From: Comamonas sp.
GTDB taxonomy: Bacteria; Pseudomonadota; Gammaproteobacteria; Burkholderiales; Burkholderiaceae_C
Direction of reading: 5' to 3'
NCBI GenBank assembly: GCA_015478895.1
Contig: JADMKK010000037.1
Location: 29,512 to 88,403 of the forward strand
DNA length: 58,892 bases
Numbering within the stretch: position 1 is the stretch's first letter; every line of letters begins with the position of its first letter. Under the pieces are notes generated by a model that searched no databases, had not been told where the DNA came from, and worked only from the letters and a program-made list of their open reading frames with translations. Positions 17,012-25,572 of the stretch are shown one piece after another. A program made the position numbers and the translations under genes.

Positions 17012-17135
17012 AATGAGAGATTTCCTCTTCATGAAATCAAGGGAAATTTGCCGCTGGCCCTTGCTGAGTGCGTGTGGGTAGCTACGCTTTTTGTTTTTTC
17101 AGCATCAGCTGCTGCTGTACAGGCATACGTTTTCT

Positions 17136-19190
17136 ATGCAAATTTTTTCTTTACCACAAGATCTTACGCTCAATACCCATGCGTTCAGCCGCCGCTATCT
17201 GGGGGTCACGAATCGGGATGCAGTGCAGGTGGACAGGCTTTATCTGCACGTTGGTCAGGAACTGAGTCTGATTGCTGAGTCATTACACAATGAGTACGCC
17301 AAAGCCCATCCGGAAATCGACGAGGCTGCCAAAAAGACACTGAACGCTGATGATCTGGGGATGCGTGTTTACGCAGAAGAGAATCTGCTGCACTGGCCGT
17401 TCTTTCCGGCACGCTTGGGCAGGGTGTCTTCACGTTGTGTCGGCGATGGACTGCATCACCACCAAGAAGCTGAGCCGCTGCCTGCGCAGCTACAAGCCTT
17501 GCGCACCAGCAAGTCGGACAAGCAGCATTTTCGTATTGCCTTCATCAACGGTTTTGGTGTGAATCTGGGCGACTGCACCATGGGTGTTGCGGCATTTCGC
17601 CAGGTAGCAAAATATCTGACGCAGTATTTGCCCAGCTTTTCTTGCGATATGGTGTATGGCTCTGGAGTGAGCGCTGCCCTGGCGGATGTCGTAGCTGGTG
17701 AGAAATCTATTGAACGGGTGCTTTTGCAGGCGCCCACCGTGTGTGACTTGGCGCAGTACGACGGGTATTTTGATTTTTCTGATCTCATCAATATGCCCCA
17801 ATACGACAGCTTGCCGACGGTGGACTGGTATTTGTGGTGGTGTGGACTGGATCCGCAAACGGTGTCCCCTGTGCAAAAGCGCAACAGAGGTCAAATCCGC
17901 TGGGATGCCTGGAATGCGGTGCGTGGTCTGCTCAAAGACGATAAGCCGGGCCAGAAGATTTTTTTCAACCCAAAAGCATCTGTGCCCCTGCGTACCATGC
18001 CCGCGCAGGTAGCAGTCAAATTTGCCAGACGCTTGCTGGAGTTAGCCCCTGAAATAACGCTGGTGATAGACCAGCCCATGGATCTCAAACACAAGCGCTT
18101 GATGGATCTTTCCAGCCACATTACTACGCCAGAAAAATTTAAGGCCCTGTGTGCGCAGGTTGATGGCCTGATTACCGTGAACAGCTTTGCATCGCATGTG
18201 GCAGATTTTTGCTCGACACCGGCAGTGCATGTGTGTTCCACGATTCCAGCCAATCGCTACCCTTACTACCCTTTTTCTGCGCCCATCAATTTGCAAGGCT
18301 ATGAGCAGTTACCGGCTTTCAACCAACCTAAGGCGGAGCCCGAAAAATGGGAAACCATGCACGCGGTTTATCACACCGCCTGGGAAAGCCTTGCCCCGGC
18401 TCAGGTGTTGATCTTGCTGCGCGAAAAGATGGCGGAGCGCCAAGCTGCGGCCCATGAGCCCCAAGGGTTGGCATTGATAGCCGAGCCTAAAGCCGTCACT
18501 TGCGTAGAGCGCACGTCTGCCACGCCACGTTTGGTACGGCAAAAGCTGGCATCTGAAAACGCCTGGGCTAGTCAGCGGTTTGTTCAATTGACACAGAGCG
18601 CTCTTAAACCCGGCAGCATCTGCGTGCTGGCGTGTGCACCAGACCCCGGATTGGCGGTTACCTTGGCCAACCGTGTGGCTCCCCACGGCGAGTTGATCGT
18701 TCTGGAGCCGCGCACTTTGCTGGCGCGCAGCGTGGAAAGCAGCTTATTTACCGCCAGCGCCTTTGCTGCCCGGGTGGAGCCAACCATGCCGGTGGCTGGC
18801 GCTTATCAAACCAAGATCAGCGTGCTGGATCCGTGGTCTGAAAGTAGCTCCAGTGATTGGGGTAATACCCATCAGGTGATTGCGGTGCCCAACCGCAGCA
18901 TGGATCAGATGGCGCTGCAAACATGCGATTGCCTCTTGATCCAGTCACCTATGCCTTATAGAGAAGTGCTCATGGGCGCTTTGGAAACACTCCAGCGCTG
19001 CCGTCCTTATCTGTTGATATCTCCAGTCAGCCGTGAAGAAGTTGGCGCTATTTGCAAAACTGCACTGAAGGCTAATTACGTATTTTGGGCTGAGCCCGCA
19101 GCACCAAGCGGTGATATGAGTACGCTGTTGCTGTTCGGTGTGCCCAAAGAAAAACAGGTCAAAGTCGACGGATTCTTCAAAGTGGAGTGA
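17136..19190 (+). CDS. GT9 (heptosyltransferase)-like protein with C-terminal Rossmann-type domain
   Basis: This roughly 684-residue cytoplasmic protein has a central part (about 130-430) resembling ADP-heptose/LPS heptosyltransferase folds: FRIAFINGFGVNLGDCTMGVAAFRQV, KIFFNPKASVPLRTMP, and a donor-side ALCAQVDGLITVNSFASHVADFCSTPAVHVC segment. The C-terminal 170 residues (GSICVLACAPDPGLAVTLANRVAPHGELIVLEP ... CDCLLIQSPMPYREVLMGALETLQRCRPYLLI) look like an FkbM-type methyltransferase fold with an imperfect glycine motif. ATG 17136 was chosen; ATG 17091 is also in frame, and neither has a strong ribosome site. It directly precedes the DUF6165-like gene and, with manC, suggests glycosylation of the surface layer. 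Confidence 0.55.
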   Translation: MQIFSLPQDLTLNTHAFSRRYLGVTNRDAVQVDRLYLHVGQELSLIAESLHNEYAKAHPEIDEAAKKTLNADDLGMRVYAEENLLHWPFFPARLGRVSSRCVGDGLHHHQEAEPLPAQLQALRTSKSDKQHFRIAFINGFGVNLGDCTMGVAAFRQVAKYLTQYLPSFSCDMVYGSGVSAALADVVAGEKSIERVLLQAPTVCDLAQYDGYFDFSDLINMPQYDSLPTVDWYLWWCGLDPQTVSPVQKRNRGQIRWDAWNAVRGLLKDDKPGQKIFFNPKASVPLRTMPAQVAVKFARRLLELAPEITLVIDQPMDLKHKRLMDLSSHITTPEKFKALCAQVDGLITVNSFASHVADFCSTPAVHVCSTIPANRYPYYPFSAPINLQGYEQLPAFNQPKAEPEKWETMHAVYHTAWESLAPAQVLILLREKMAERQAAAHEPQGLALIAEPKAVTCVERTSATPRLVRQKLASENAWASQRFVQLTQSALKPGSICVLACAPDPGLAVTLANRVAPHGELIVLEPRTLLARSVESSLFTASAFAARVEPTMPVAGAYQTKISVLDPWSESSSSDWGNTHQVIAVPNRSMDQMALQTCDCLLIQSPMPYREVLMGALETLQRCRPYLLISPVSREEVGAICKTALKANYVFWAEPAAPSGDMSTLLLFGVPKEKQVKVDGFFKVE

Positions 19191-19613
19191 ATGATGGAGT
19201 TAGACCGCGTGAATATGCCTTGGCCTGCCATGCCCCAGTTGCCCGTGGCCTGGGGCGAGGTGTTTGACAAGCTGACCATCCTGCAGATCAAGGCTGACAA
19301 GCTGCAGGACGCTACTAGGCGGGCCAATGTGAACCAGGAGCGCCTGGCCATTGAAGCCGTGGTAGGCGATATGAGCCGCTTTCCCGCTGCTCTGCCTGTG
19401 CTGGTGCAGGCCCTCAAGGACATCAACACCCAATTGTGGAATGTCGAGGACGCCAAACGCGATTGCGAGCGGCGCCAGTGCTTTGATGACGGCTTTGTGC
19501 AGCTGGCCCGTAAGGTGTACTTTGGCAACGACCAGCGGGCGGCGATCAAACGCCAGATCAACGCGCTGCTGGGCAGTGCACTGGTGGAAGAAAAGTCTTA
19601 TCAGGCTTACTGA
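19191..19613 (+). CDS. DUF6165-like small protein
   Basis: This 140-residue soluble helical protein contains LPVAWGEVFDKLTILQIKADKL near the start and LWNVEDAKRDCERRQCFDDGFVQLARKVYFGNDQRAAIKRQINAL near the end. This matches the DUF6165 pattern (family of unknown function, often next to glycosyltransferases). The start overlaps the preceding stop region (TGA then ATGATG), with GGAG a few bases upstream. It is probably co-translated with the GT9-like gene and may be an accessory factor to the glycosyltransferase. Confidence 0.65.
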   Translation: MMELDRVNMPWPAMPQLPVAWGEVFDKLTILQIKADKLQDATRRANVNQERLAIEAVVGDMSRFPAALPVLVQALKDINTQLWNVEDAKRDCERRQCFDDGFVQLARKVYFGNDQRAAIKRQINALLGSALVEEKSYQAY

Positions 19614-19618
19614 TGCTT

Positions 19619-19670
19619 ATATTTTGATAGCTGCTGGTGGTTATCCATCAAGGGATGGAGGCTGATTTGG
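19619..19670. repeat. interspersed intergenic repeat, copy 1
   Basis: A unit with GATAGCTGCTGG ... ATCCATCAAGGG lies between the DUF6165-like gene and manC. It shares the TAGCTGCT and TATCCATCAAGG cores with copies at 24416-24529, 51467-51552, 55176-55205 and 58130-58173. Units of this type are familiar as dispersed intergenic repeats in Comamonadaceae genomes. Confidence 0.6.
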
Positions 19671-19730
19671 TCTTATTTTTTTGCTAGGTAGAGCGCACTG
19701 GTGTGGGCGTCTGCTGCAAGGTGGAGCGTG

Positions 19731-21173
19731 ATGTTGGTTCCTGTCATTTTGTCGGGTGGCGCAGGCACGCGCTTGTGGCCGGTTTCGCGGGAAGCGTTCC
19801 CCAAGCCGCTGATTCCCTTGGCCGATGGTCAGTCGCTGCTGCAAAAAACATTGCTGCGTGCCCTCGCTCTGCAAGGGGTGGAGCATGTTTTGACAGTGAC
19901 TAACCGCGCGTACTTCTTTCAGACACGCAATGCCTATGCCGAGGTACGCACGCAGCACCATAGTGCTTGGCAGGCCGACTGGCTGCTGGAGCCCGTGGGT
20001 CGCAACACCGGGCCAGCCCTGGCCGCAGCAGCGCTGCATGTGCGAGAGCACTACGGCGATGATGCGGTGCTGCTGGTGCTGCCTGCTGACCACCTGATTG
20101 CCGATGGGGTGCAATTTGCCAAGGCGGTGCGCCAGGCGCAGACTTTGGCCCAGCAAGGGTATCTGGTGACGTTTGGCATCCCACCCTTGCGGCCGGAAAC
20201 CGGGTTTGGCTATATCGAGCAAGGCGCGGCGCTGTTCGATGCCGGCGCCGATGTTCTGGGCTGTCAGGTGGCCCGCTTTGTGGAAAAGCCCGATGCAGCC
20301 ACTGCCGCCAGCTTGCTGGGGCAGGGCGGGTATCTGTGGAATTCCGGCATGTTCTGTATGCGCGCCGATTCGTTGCTGGCCGAGTTTGCTGAGCATGCCC
20401 CCGAGCTGCTGGCCCAGACGCAGCAATGCTGGCAAGCCAGCCAGCGAGCGGACTTGCCAGTAACGCTGGATGAAAAAACCTTTGCAGCGCTGCCGGACAT
20501 CTCGTTCGATTACGCAGTGATGGAGCACACCGACAAGGCCGCGGTGGTGGCCGCCGAATTCGGCTGGAACGATATTGGCTCATGGGAGGCGATGGCCAGC
20601 CTGGGACAAGCGGATGCGCAGGGCAACTGCTCGGACGCTGAAAGCCTGATCGTCGATAGCCGCAATTGCTATCTGCGCAGCGATGAACGGCTGATTGCAG
20701 CGGTCGGGGTGGATGATTTACTGGTTATTGATACGCCGGATGCGCTGCTGGTGGCACACCGTGATCGCGCCCAGGATGTCAAGCGCGTAGCGCTGGAGCT
20801 CAAGCGACAAAACCACCCTCTCTATCGTTTACACCGCACAGTGCATCGCCCGTGGGGCAGCTACACAGTACTGGAGAAGGGCGAGCGCTTCAAGATCAAG
20901 CGCATTGTGGTCAAGCCCGGTGCCAGCCTGTCCAGCCAGATGCACTACCACCGCAATGAGCACTGGATCGTGGTCTCAGGCACCGCACGCATTACTTGCG
21001 GAGAAAAAATCCAGTTGCTGCTGACGAATCAATCGACCTACATCGAAGCCGGAACGCGCCACCGCCTGGAAAACCCCGGCATCACCGAGTTGGTGATGAT
21101 TGAGGTGCAAAGTGGCGAGTATCTGGGTGAGGACGACATCGTGCGTTATGAGGATGCGTATGGGCGGGCGTGA
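19731..21173 (+). CDS. manC: mannose-1-phosphate guanylyltransferase / mannose-6-phosphate isomerase
   Basis: This 480-residue bifunctional-type enzyme makes GDP-mannose from mannose-1-phosphate and GTP, and may also interconvert mannose-6-P and fructose-6-P. The N-terminal nucleotidyltransferase has VPVILSGGAGTRLWPVSREAFPKPLIPL, then FVEKPD and YLWNSGMF. The C-terminal cupin isomerase domain has HRPWGSYTVLE, GASLSSQMHYHRNEHWIVVSG and IEAGTRHRLENPG. The length is standard for the ManC/AlgA family. Start: ATG 19731 with GGAG just upstream. GDP-mannose feeds mannose, rhamnose or perosamine-type sugars of the surface glycan, fitting the neighbouring transferases. Confidence 0.95.
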   Translation: MLVPVILSGGAGTRLWPVSREAFPKPLIPLADGQSLLQKTLLRALALQGVEHVLTVTNRAYFFQTRNAYAEVRTQHHSAWQADWLLEPVGRNTGPALAAAALHVREHYGDDAVLLVLPADHLIADGVQFAKAVRQAQTLAQQGYLVTFGIPPLRPETGFGYIEQGAALFDAGADVLGCQVARFVEKPDAATAASLLGQGGYLWNSGMFCMRADSLLAEFAEHAPELLAQTQQCWQASQRADLPVTLDEKTFAALPDISFDYAVMEHTDKAAVVAAEFGWNDIGSWEAMASLGQADAQGNCSDAESLIVDSRNCYLRSDERLIAAVGVDDLLVIDTPDALLVAHRDRAQDVKRVALELKRQNHPLYRLHRTVHRPWGSYTVLEKGERFKIKRIVVKPGASLSSQMHYHRNEHWIVVSGTARITCGEKIQLLLTNQSTYIEAGTRHRLENPGITELVMIEVQSGEYLGEDDIVRYEDAYGRA

Positions 21174-22332
21174 TGATGCCGACTGGGGGAGGCAGAGCGG
21201 GTGGTTTACCCCGCTTTTGCCCAATGAACCACGCATTCTTGACCGCCGCACACAGGTCGCGCTGACCGAGCGCTACCTGCTGCCAGTGCTGCCCAAGCTG
21301 GAGTCGGCCTTGCTGGCTATCCGCTTGCAACTCGACCCTGAGCTTGAGCGCCTGCAGCCATTCAAGCTGGGCAAGCCGTATCCATTGGGCCAGTGCCTGG
21401 AAATCGCCCAGGCAGTACAAGCGCGCCTGCGCACAGTGATTGAGTCTGATCTGCCTGCAGGCGCTGCTGTCGGCCTGCGAGCGCTGCGTGCATTTCAGCG
21501 TGCAGGCGGGGCCTTTCGTCAAGCCTGGGGTGATCTGCGCGGCCAATATTTTCAGAACGCTTTTTTGCTGGGAACGCTGTACATCGATGTGGCTAACGAC
21601 ACGGTCACCGCCACCAAACCCAAGGTGGAAATCCTGCCTTTTGACGAGGCGCAGTTCTTCCCCATCCGTGACTTTGAACACTTTAGGCAGATAGCCCGTT
21701 CCTACTGGGGCGACGAAATTTATCCCAACCACGTGCTGCCCGAACTGGCACCGCACTGCCCGCTGTTCCATGTGAGCCACAACGGGCGTATCCAATTGCA
21801 CGACGCCACCCAGTACATGCTGGCCATGACACGTATCCAGGGCTTTAAGCCCAGTGAAGCGGTGCTGCGCGAATCTCCTATGCCGCAAGCCCTTTTCGAG
21901 CGCATCCGCGAAGCACTGCAAGAGGCTAAGTTCCCGCTGGCCACCACTCCCGAACAAGGTCGCCAGCAAGCGCTGCAGCAGTGCCACCAGCAGCGTGCCA
22001 AGCGCTGGCATCTGGAGCCCAAGCGGGTAGCACCTCTCATCCATGCAGTGGAGCAAGTGAACCTGCGCTTGGCACGCTGGCAGCGTGACAGAATTTCTCA
22101 ACAACCGCCGCAACAAAAAACGCCCATGCCCACCATCAAGATCGACAACATCGACTACGACCTCGACAGCCTTTCCGACGACGCCAAGGCGCAACTGCAA
22201 AGCATTCAGTTTGTGGATCAAGAACTGGCTAAGCTTCAAATGCAGATGGCTGCCATGCAAACTGCCCGCAATGCCTATGTCAATGCCCTCAAGCTTGCTT
22301 TGCCCATGGGTAGTGCATCGCAATCCCATTAG
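21160..22332 (+). CDS. uncharacterised protein with C-terminal DUF6447-like segment
   Basis: This roughly 390-residue protein has two parts. The first 320 residues (RRTQVALTERYLLPVLPKL ... FPIRDFEHFRQIARSYWGDEIYPNHVLPELAP ...) I do not recognise. The last 65 residues (PTIKIDNIDYDLDSLSDDAKAQL ... VDQELAKLQMQMAAMQTARNAY) look like DUF6447, which I would expect as a free-standing small protein; an in-frame ATG at 22126 would begin exactly there. Start: ATG 21160 with GAGG six bases upstream, overlapping the manC stop; ATGs at 21148 and 21154 are also possible. The YLLPVLPKLESALLAIRLQLDPELERLQ stretch, read in two pieces here, recurs as a fragment at 24223-24300. Confidence 0.55.
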   Translation: MGGRDDADWGRQSGWFTPLLPNEPRILDRRTQVALTERYLLPVLPKLESALLAIRLQLDPELERLQPFKLGKPYPLGQCLEIAQAVQARLRTVIESDLPAGAAVGLRALRAFQRAGGAFRQAWGDLRGQYFQNAFLLGTLYIDVANDTVTATKPKVEILPFDEAQFFPIRDFEHFRQIARSYWGDEIYPNHVLPELAPHCPLFHVSHNGRIQLHDATQYMLAMTRIQGFKPSEAVLRESPMPQALFERIREALQEAKFPLATTPEQGRQQALQQCHQQRAKRWHLEPKRVAPLIHAVEQVNLRLARWQRDRISQQPPQQKTPMPTIKIDNIDYDLDSLSDDAKAQLQSIQFVDQELAKLQMQMAAMQTARNAYVNALKLALPMGSASQSH

Positions 22333-22671
22333 TCTGCCCTACGTTTTCACCCGGGATTTTTCGGCTTTGTCTGCCAGGCTTCCCAGCTTCAGGGGCTTGT
22401 CGGAACTTCTGGCCCTCGCTTATGGGCTTGCTTCGTGATGATCTTGTAAAGTGCTCATTTGCACCCAGGGCGGCAATCACCGCAGATTGCTTTAGCTACT
22501 GCATGGCTCATGCCCTGAGCTTACAAGCTGCTCATCGAGTGTTTATGCAATAACGTCCTCGGTTGTCTAAATGTCTTATTGACGCACAACTTCTCGAAAC
22601 TGTTTCTTTTTTTCTATTCCCAAGACAGACTAAGCCGCTATCAAACAATTGCCTTAACTAGGAGACAGACA
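22333..22671. other. gene-free spacer before the methyltransferase
   Basis: About 340 bp lack a convincing gene. An inverted repeat CAGGGC ... GCCCTG flanks 22466-22517, and an AT-rich stretch with a possible -35 (TTGACG near 22579) precedes the methyltransferase. A strong GGAG at 22661-22664 supports GTG 22672 as the start. No terminator with a T run is visible. Confidence 0.4.
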
Positions 22672-24207
22672 GTGAGTGATTGGACGGCTGGCTACGTAGC
22701 GGATATTGGTTATACCTATGGTTATTACCCCGAGCTAAACCCCTCGCGCGTGCGCTTGGCGTTTCTCAATGCGGGGCTCGTGCCGCCGGAAGTGGGTAAC
22801 GCCTGCGAACTGGGCTTCGGCCAGGGCATGAGCGCCAATCTGCATGCCGCTGCCAGTGTGATCCAGTGGTCTGGTACCGACTTCAACCCCGCCCAGGCCG
22901 CCTTTGCCCAGGAACTGGCCGGCGTGGCTGCTTCTGGCGCCCAGCTTTTTGATGAAGCCTTTGACCAGTTTTGCAACCGCACTGAGCTGCCTGAGTTTGA
23001 CTACATCGGCCTGCACGGCATCTGGAGCTGGATCAGCGACGAGAACCGTGCCGTCATCGTTGATTTTGTGCGCCGCAAGCTCAAGGTGGGTGGCGTGCTT
23101 TACATCAGCTACAACACCCAGCCCGGCTGGGCCGCCATGGTACCCATGCGCGATCTGCTCACCGAACACGCAGAGGTGCTGGGCGCCGAGGGCGCAGGCA
23201 TCGTCAGCCGTATCGACAGTGCGCTGACCTTCGCCGACCAGTTGCTGGCTGCCAACCCGGCCTATGCGCGTGCCAACCCGCAGATTGCCGAGCGCATTCA
23301 GAGGATCAAGGCGCAGGACCGCCACTACGTCGCCCATGAATACTTCAACCGCGACTGGCAGCCCATGGCCTTTGCCCAGATGGCCCGGTGGTTGGCACCA
23401 GCCAAGCTGCAATGGGCGTGCTCGGCGCATTACCTGGACGCCATTGACGCGGTGAACCTCAGCGCCGAGCAGCAAACCCTGCTGGCGAGCATCCCCGACC
23501 CGATGTTCCGCCAGACCGTGCGCGACTTTTGCGTCAATCAGCAGTTTCGCAAAGACTACTGGGTCAAGGGGGCGCGCAAGCTCAGCGCGCTGGAACAGGC
23601 CGAAGCCCTGCGTGCCCAGCGCGTTATCTTGGCCCAGCCCCGGGCCGAGGTCAGCCTAAAAATTACCGGCAGCTTGGGCGAAGCCACGCTGCAAGAGGCG
23701 GTCTATGGCCCCATCCTCGAGCAGCTCGCTGACCACAAGCCCAAATCTCTTGGCGAGTTGGAAAAGACACTACAGTCCAGCGGTATCGGTTTTGCGCAGA
23801 TCAGGGAGGCGACGATGGTCCTGGCAAGCGCGGGGGTCGTGCTGGCCGTTCAGGACGAAGCAGCGACACAAAAAGCCAAAAAGCGCGTCGAACGCCTGAA
23901 CACCCATCTGATGATCAAGGCACGCAGCAGCAATGAACTGAACTACCTCGCAAGTCCGGTTACTGGCGGGGGCATTACCGTGCCGCGTTTTCAGCAACTG
24001 TTTGTGCTGGCCAGACAACAGGGCCACAAGCAGCCTCAGGACTGGGCCAACTTTGTGTGGAACATCCTCGCCATGCAAAACCAGCGCTTGGTCAAGGATG
24101 GCAAGGCGCTGGAGAGTGCAGAAGAGAACTTGGCAGAACTGACCGTGCAGGCCAGCGAGTTTGCCGAAAAACGCCTGCCAATCCTCAAAGCGCTGCAGAT
24201 TGCTTAA
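22672..24207 (+). CDS. class I SAM-dependent methyltransferase with methyltransferase regulatory domain
   Basis: This 511-residue cytoplasmic protein starts with SDWTAGYVADIGYTYGYYPELNP, typical of the family. SAM motif I is ACELGFGQG (about 44-52), followed by SGTDFNPAQ and GLHGIWSWIS. The second half (about 220-500) matches the methyltransferase regulatory domain (PF10119-like) with LNYLASPVTGGGITVPRFQQLFV near the end. Substrates of this family are not established. GTG 22672 with GGAG seven bases upstream is preferred over ATG/TTG codons near 22579. Its position between the S-layer/ManC group and SapC suggests modification of a surface protein or glycan. Confidence 0.78.
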   Translation: MSDWTAGYVADIGYTYGYYPELNPSRVRLAFLNAGLVPPEVGNACELGFGQGMSANLHAAASVIQWSGTDFNPAQAAFAQELAGVAASGAQLFDEAFDQFCNRTELPEFDYIGLHGIWSWISDENRAVIVDFVRRKLKVGGVLYISYNTQPGWAAMVPMRDLLTEHAEVLGAEGAGIVSRIDSALTFADQLLAANPAYARANPQIAERIQRIKAQDRHYVAHEYFNRDWQPMAFAQMARWLAPAKLQWACSAHYLDAIDAVNLSAEQQTLLASIPDPMFRQTVRDFCVNQQFRKDYWVKGARKLSALEQAEALRAQRVILAQPRAEVSLKITGSLGEATLQEAVYGPILEQLADHKPKSLGELEKTLQSSGIGFAQIREATMVLASAGVVLAVQDEAATQKAKKRVERLNTHLMIKARSSNELNYLASPVTGGGITVPRFQQLFVLARQQGHKQPQDWANFVWNILAMQNQRLVKDGKALESAEENLAELTVQASEFAEKRLPILKALQIA

Positions 24208-24222
24208 GGTGTAAGCACTACG

Positions 24223-24300
24223 AGCAGTGCTGTCCGCGCTGGAGTCGACCTTGTTGGCCTTCCGCTTGCAACTCGTCCCAGCGCTTGAGCGCCTGCAAGC
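24223..24300 (+). pseudogene. truncated duplicate of part of the 21160-22332 gene
   Basis: About 77 bp closely match 21283-21360 (most positions identical; for example, the block TCCGCTTGCAACTCG is shared exactly). In frame it reads LSALESTLLAFRLQLVPALERLQ against LPKLESALLAIRLQLDPELERLQ. No start or downstream homologous codons remain, so it is a remnant left on the far side of the methyltransferase gene. Confidence 0.75.
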
Positions 24301-24415
24301 TTGCCCTGTCCTGTCTGCAATGAAGTGCCAGGGCAAGGATTGCTCACGATGCTCAGGTTTCTTTCATGCAATATTTGGCATCAAATATGGCTTTATCCCT
24401 TATGCAGACTTGGTA

Positions 24416-24529
24416 TGTAGCTATAAAAATAAGTGCTAGAGCGCTTGCGCTATTTCCATACCTTATGTTTTATGCATTAAATTGGCATCTAGCCCTTATG
24501 TAGCAAGGGCAAGTAGCTATTAAAAATGA
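24416..24529. repeat. interspersed intergenic repeat, copies 2a and 2b
   Basis: Copy 2a (24416-24455) has TAGCTATAAAAAT and a GTGCTAGAGCGCTTGC core. Copy 2b (24486-24529) has TAGCCCTTATGTAGCAAGGG and then TAGCTATTAAAAAT. Copy 2b is nearly identical in its core to the copy at 58130-58173. Confidence 0.65.
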
Positions 24530-24733
24530 ATTTTCAGGCTAGGCTTGCAACTGCCGTTGCGCGGTGCCGGTACACAGGCTGCCGTTACAAAAAACCGTCA
24601 ATTTCTGCAACGCCACACTCAGACCTGGCAGCCTGAGTCTTTGTTCAGCCCTGTGTATCCTAGAGTCTGGGGCCAAGGTGCCGCCAAGGCTGGCCCACAG
24701 CCTTTCTTCATGCTTTCATTCATGCACGCATTC

Positions 24734-25552
24734 ATGACCAAATACCACGCGCTTTCCAAAATCGACCATGCGGGCCAATCTTTCCAGCGCTATACCAGTT
24801 ATGGTTTTGCTGCTGCGCAAAATATTGCACCGCTGGTGCAGCAAGAGCTAGCTAAGGCCTGCATGAGTCTGGCAATAGGCTTTATGCAACAAGGTGAACA
24901 CTTTATGCCTGTGGCCGTACAAGGCTTTTTGCCGGGCAAGAATCTGCTGGTGGCGCCCGACGGGCGCTGGCTGGGGCAATACATACCGGCGGCTTACCGG
25001 GGCTATCCGTTTGCCTTGCTGCCCAATGAGGCCGGGCAGCTGGTGCTGTGCATTGACACCGATAGCGGTCTGCTTGCTGATGCTGATGCCGAAGGCCAGG
25101 GCGAAGCTTTGTTTGATGCGCAAGGCGAGCCCACGCAAGCCATACAGCAGGTCATGCATTTTCTGGAGCAAACCGCACGCAATCGCCAAGCCACGCTGGA
25201 CATCTGCAAGGCCCTGGCCCAGCAGCAGTTGCTGCAGCCTTGGCCCATGGAGGTGCATACCGCACAAGGAAAAAAAGAGATTACAGGCCTGTTTCGCGTT
25301 GATGAAGCGGCACTGAACCAGCTGGATGCGCAGGCGCTCAAGGCCTTGCAGCAAGGCGGTGGCTTGCAGATGGCTTATATGCAATTGCTGTCCATGCAGC
25401 ACCTGGACAAGTTGGCCGAGCTGGCCAAGGCCCATGAGCAGCATGAACAGGCGCAAGCCCAGACCGCTGCGGCTTTGCCCGTCAATAGCAAGGGGGAGCT
25501 GGATCTGGAGTTTCTGAACCAGACCGATACTTTGAGCTTTTCTGGTCTGTAA
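24734..25552 (+). CDS. SapC family protein
   Basis: This roughly 272-residue protein matches the SapC family along its length: YHALSKIDHAGQSF at the start, a central GKNLLVAPDGRWLGQYIPAAYRGYPFALLP, LVLCIDTDSGLL, then EALFDAQGEPTQ, and GLFRVDEAALNQLD near the end. The family is named from an S-layer locus of Campylobacter fetus; its molecular function is not established. No signal peptide is apparent, so it is likely cytoplasmic. ATG 24734 fits the family start; in-frame ATGs at 24710 and 24722 cannot be excluded. It lies in an apparent operon with two small genes downstream. Confidence 0.85.
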   Translation: MTKYHALSKIDHAGQSFQRYTSYGFAAAQNIAPLVQQELAKACMSLAIGFMQQGEHFMPVAVQGFLPGKNLLVAPDGRWLGQYIPAAYRGYPFALLPNEAGQLVLCIDTDSGLLADADAEGQGEALFDAQGEPTQAIQQVMHFLEQTARNRQATLDICKALAQQQLLQPWPMEVHTAQGKKEITGLFRVDEAALNQLDAQALKALQQGGGLQMAYMQLLSMQHLDKLAELAKAHEQHEQAQAQTAAALPVNSKGELDLEFLNQTDTLSFSGL

Positions 25553-25572
25553 GCCGTATGCAGGAGGATCGC

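Larger units (their letters stand above)
24208..24733. other. intergenic region with decayed gene fragment and repeats
   Basis: This stretch of about 525 bp contains the duplicate fragment (24223-24300), an inverted repeat TTGCCCTG / CAGGGCAA (24301-24308 and 24329-24336), two copies of the interspersed repeat (24416-24529), and a leader to sapC. No intact gene is visible. The middle (about 24360-24540) is AT-rich. Confidence 0.6.
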
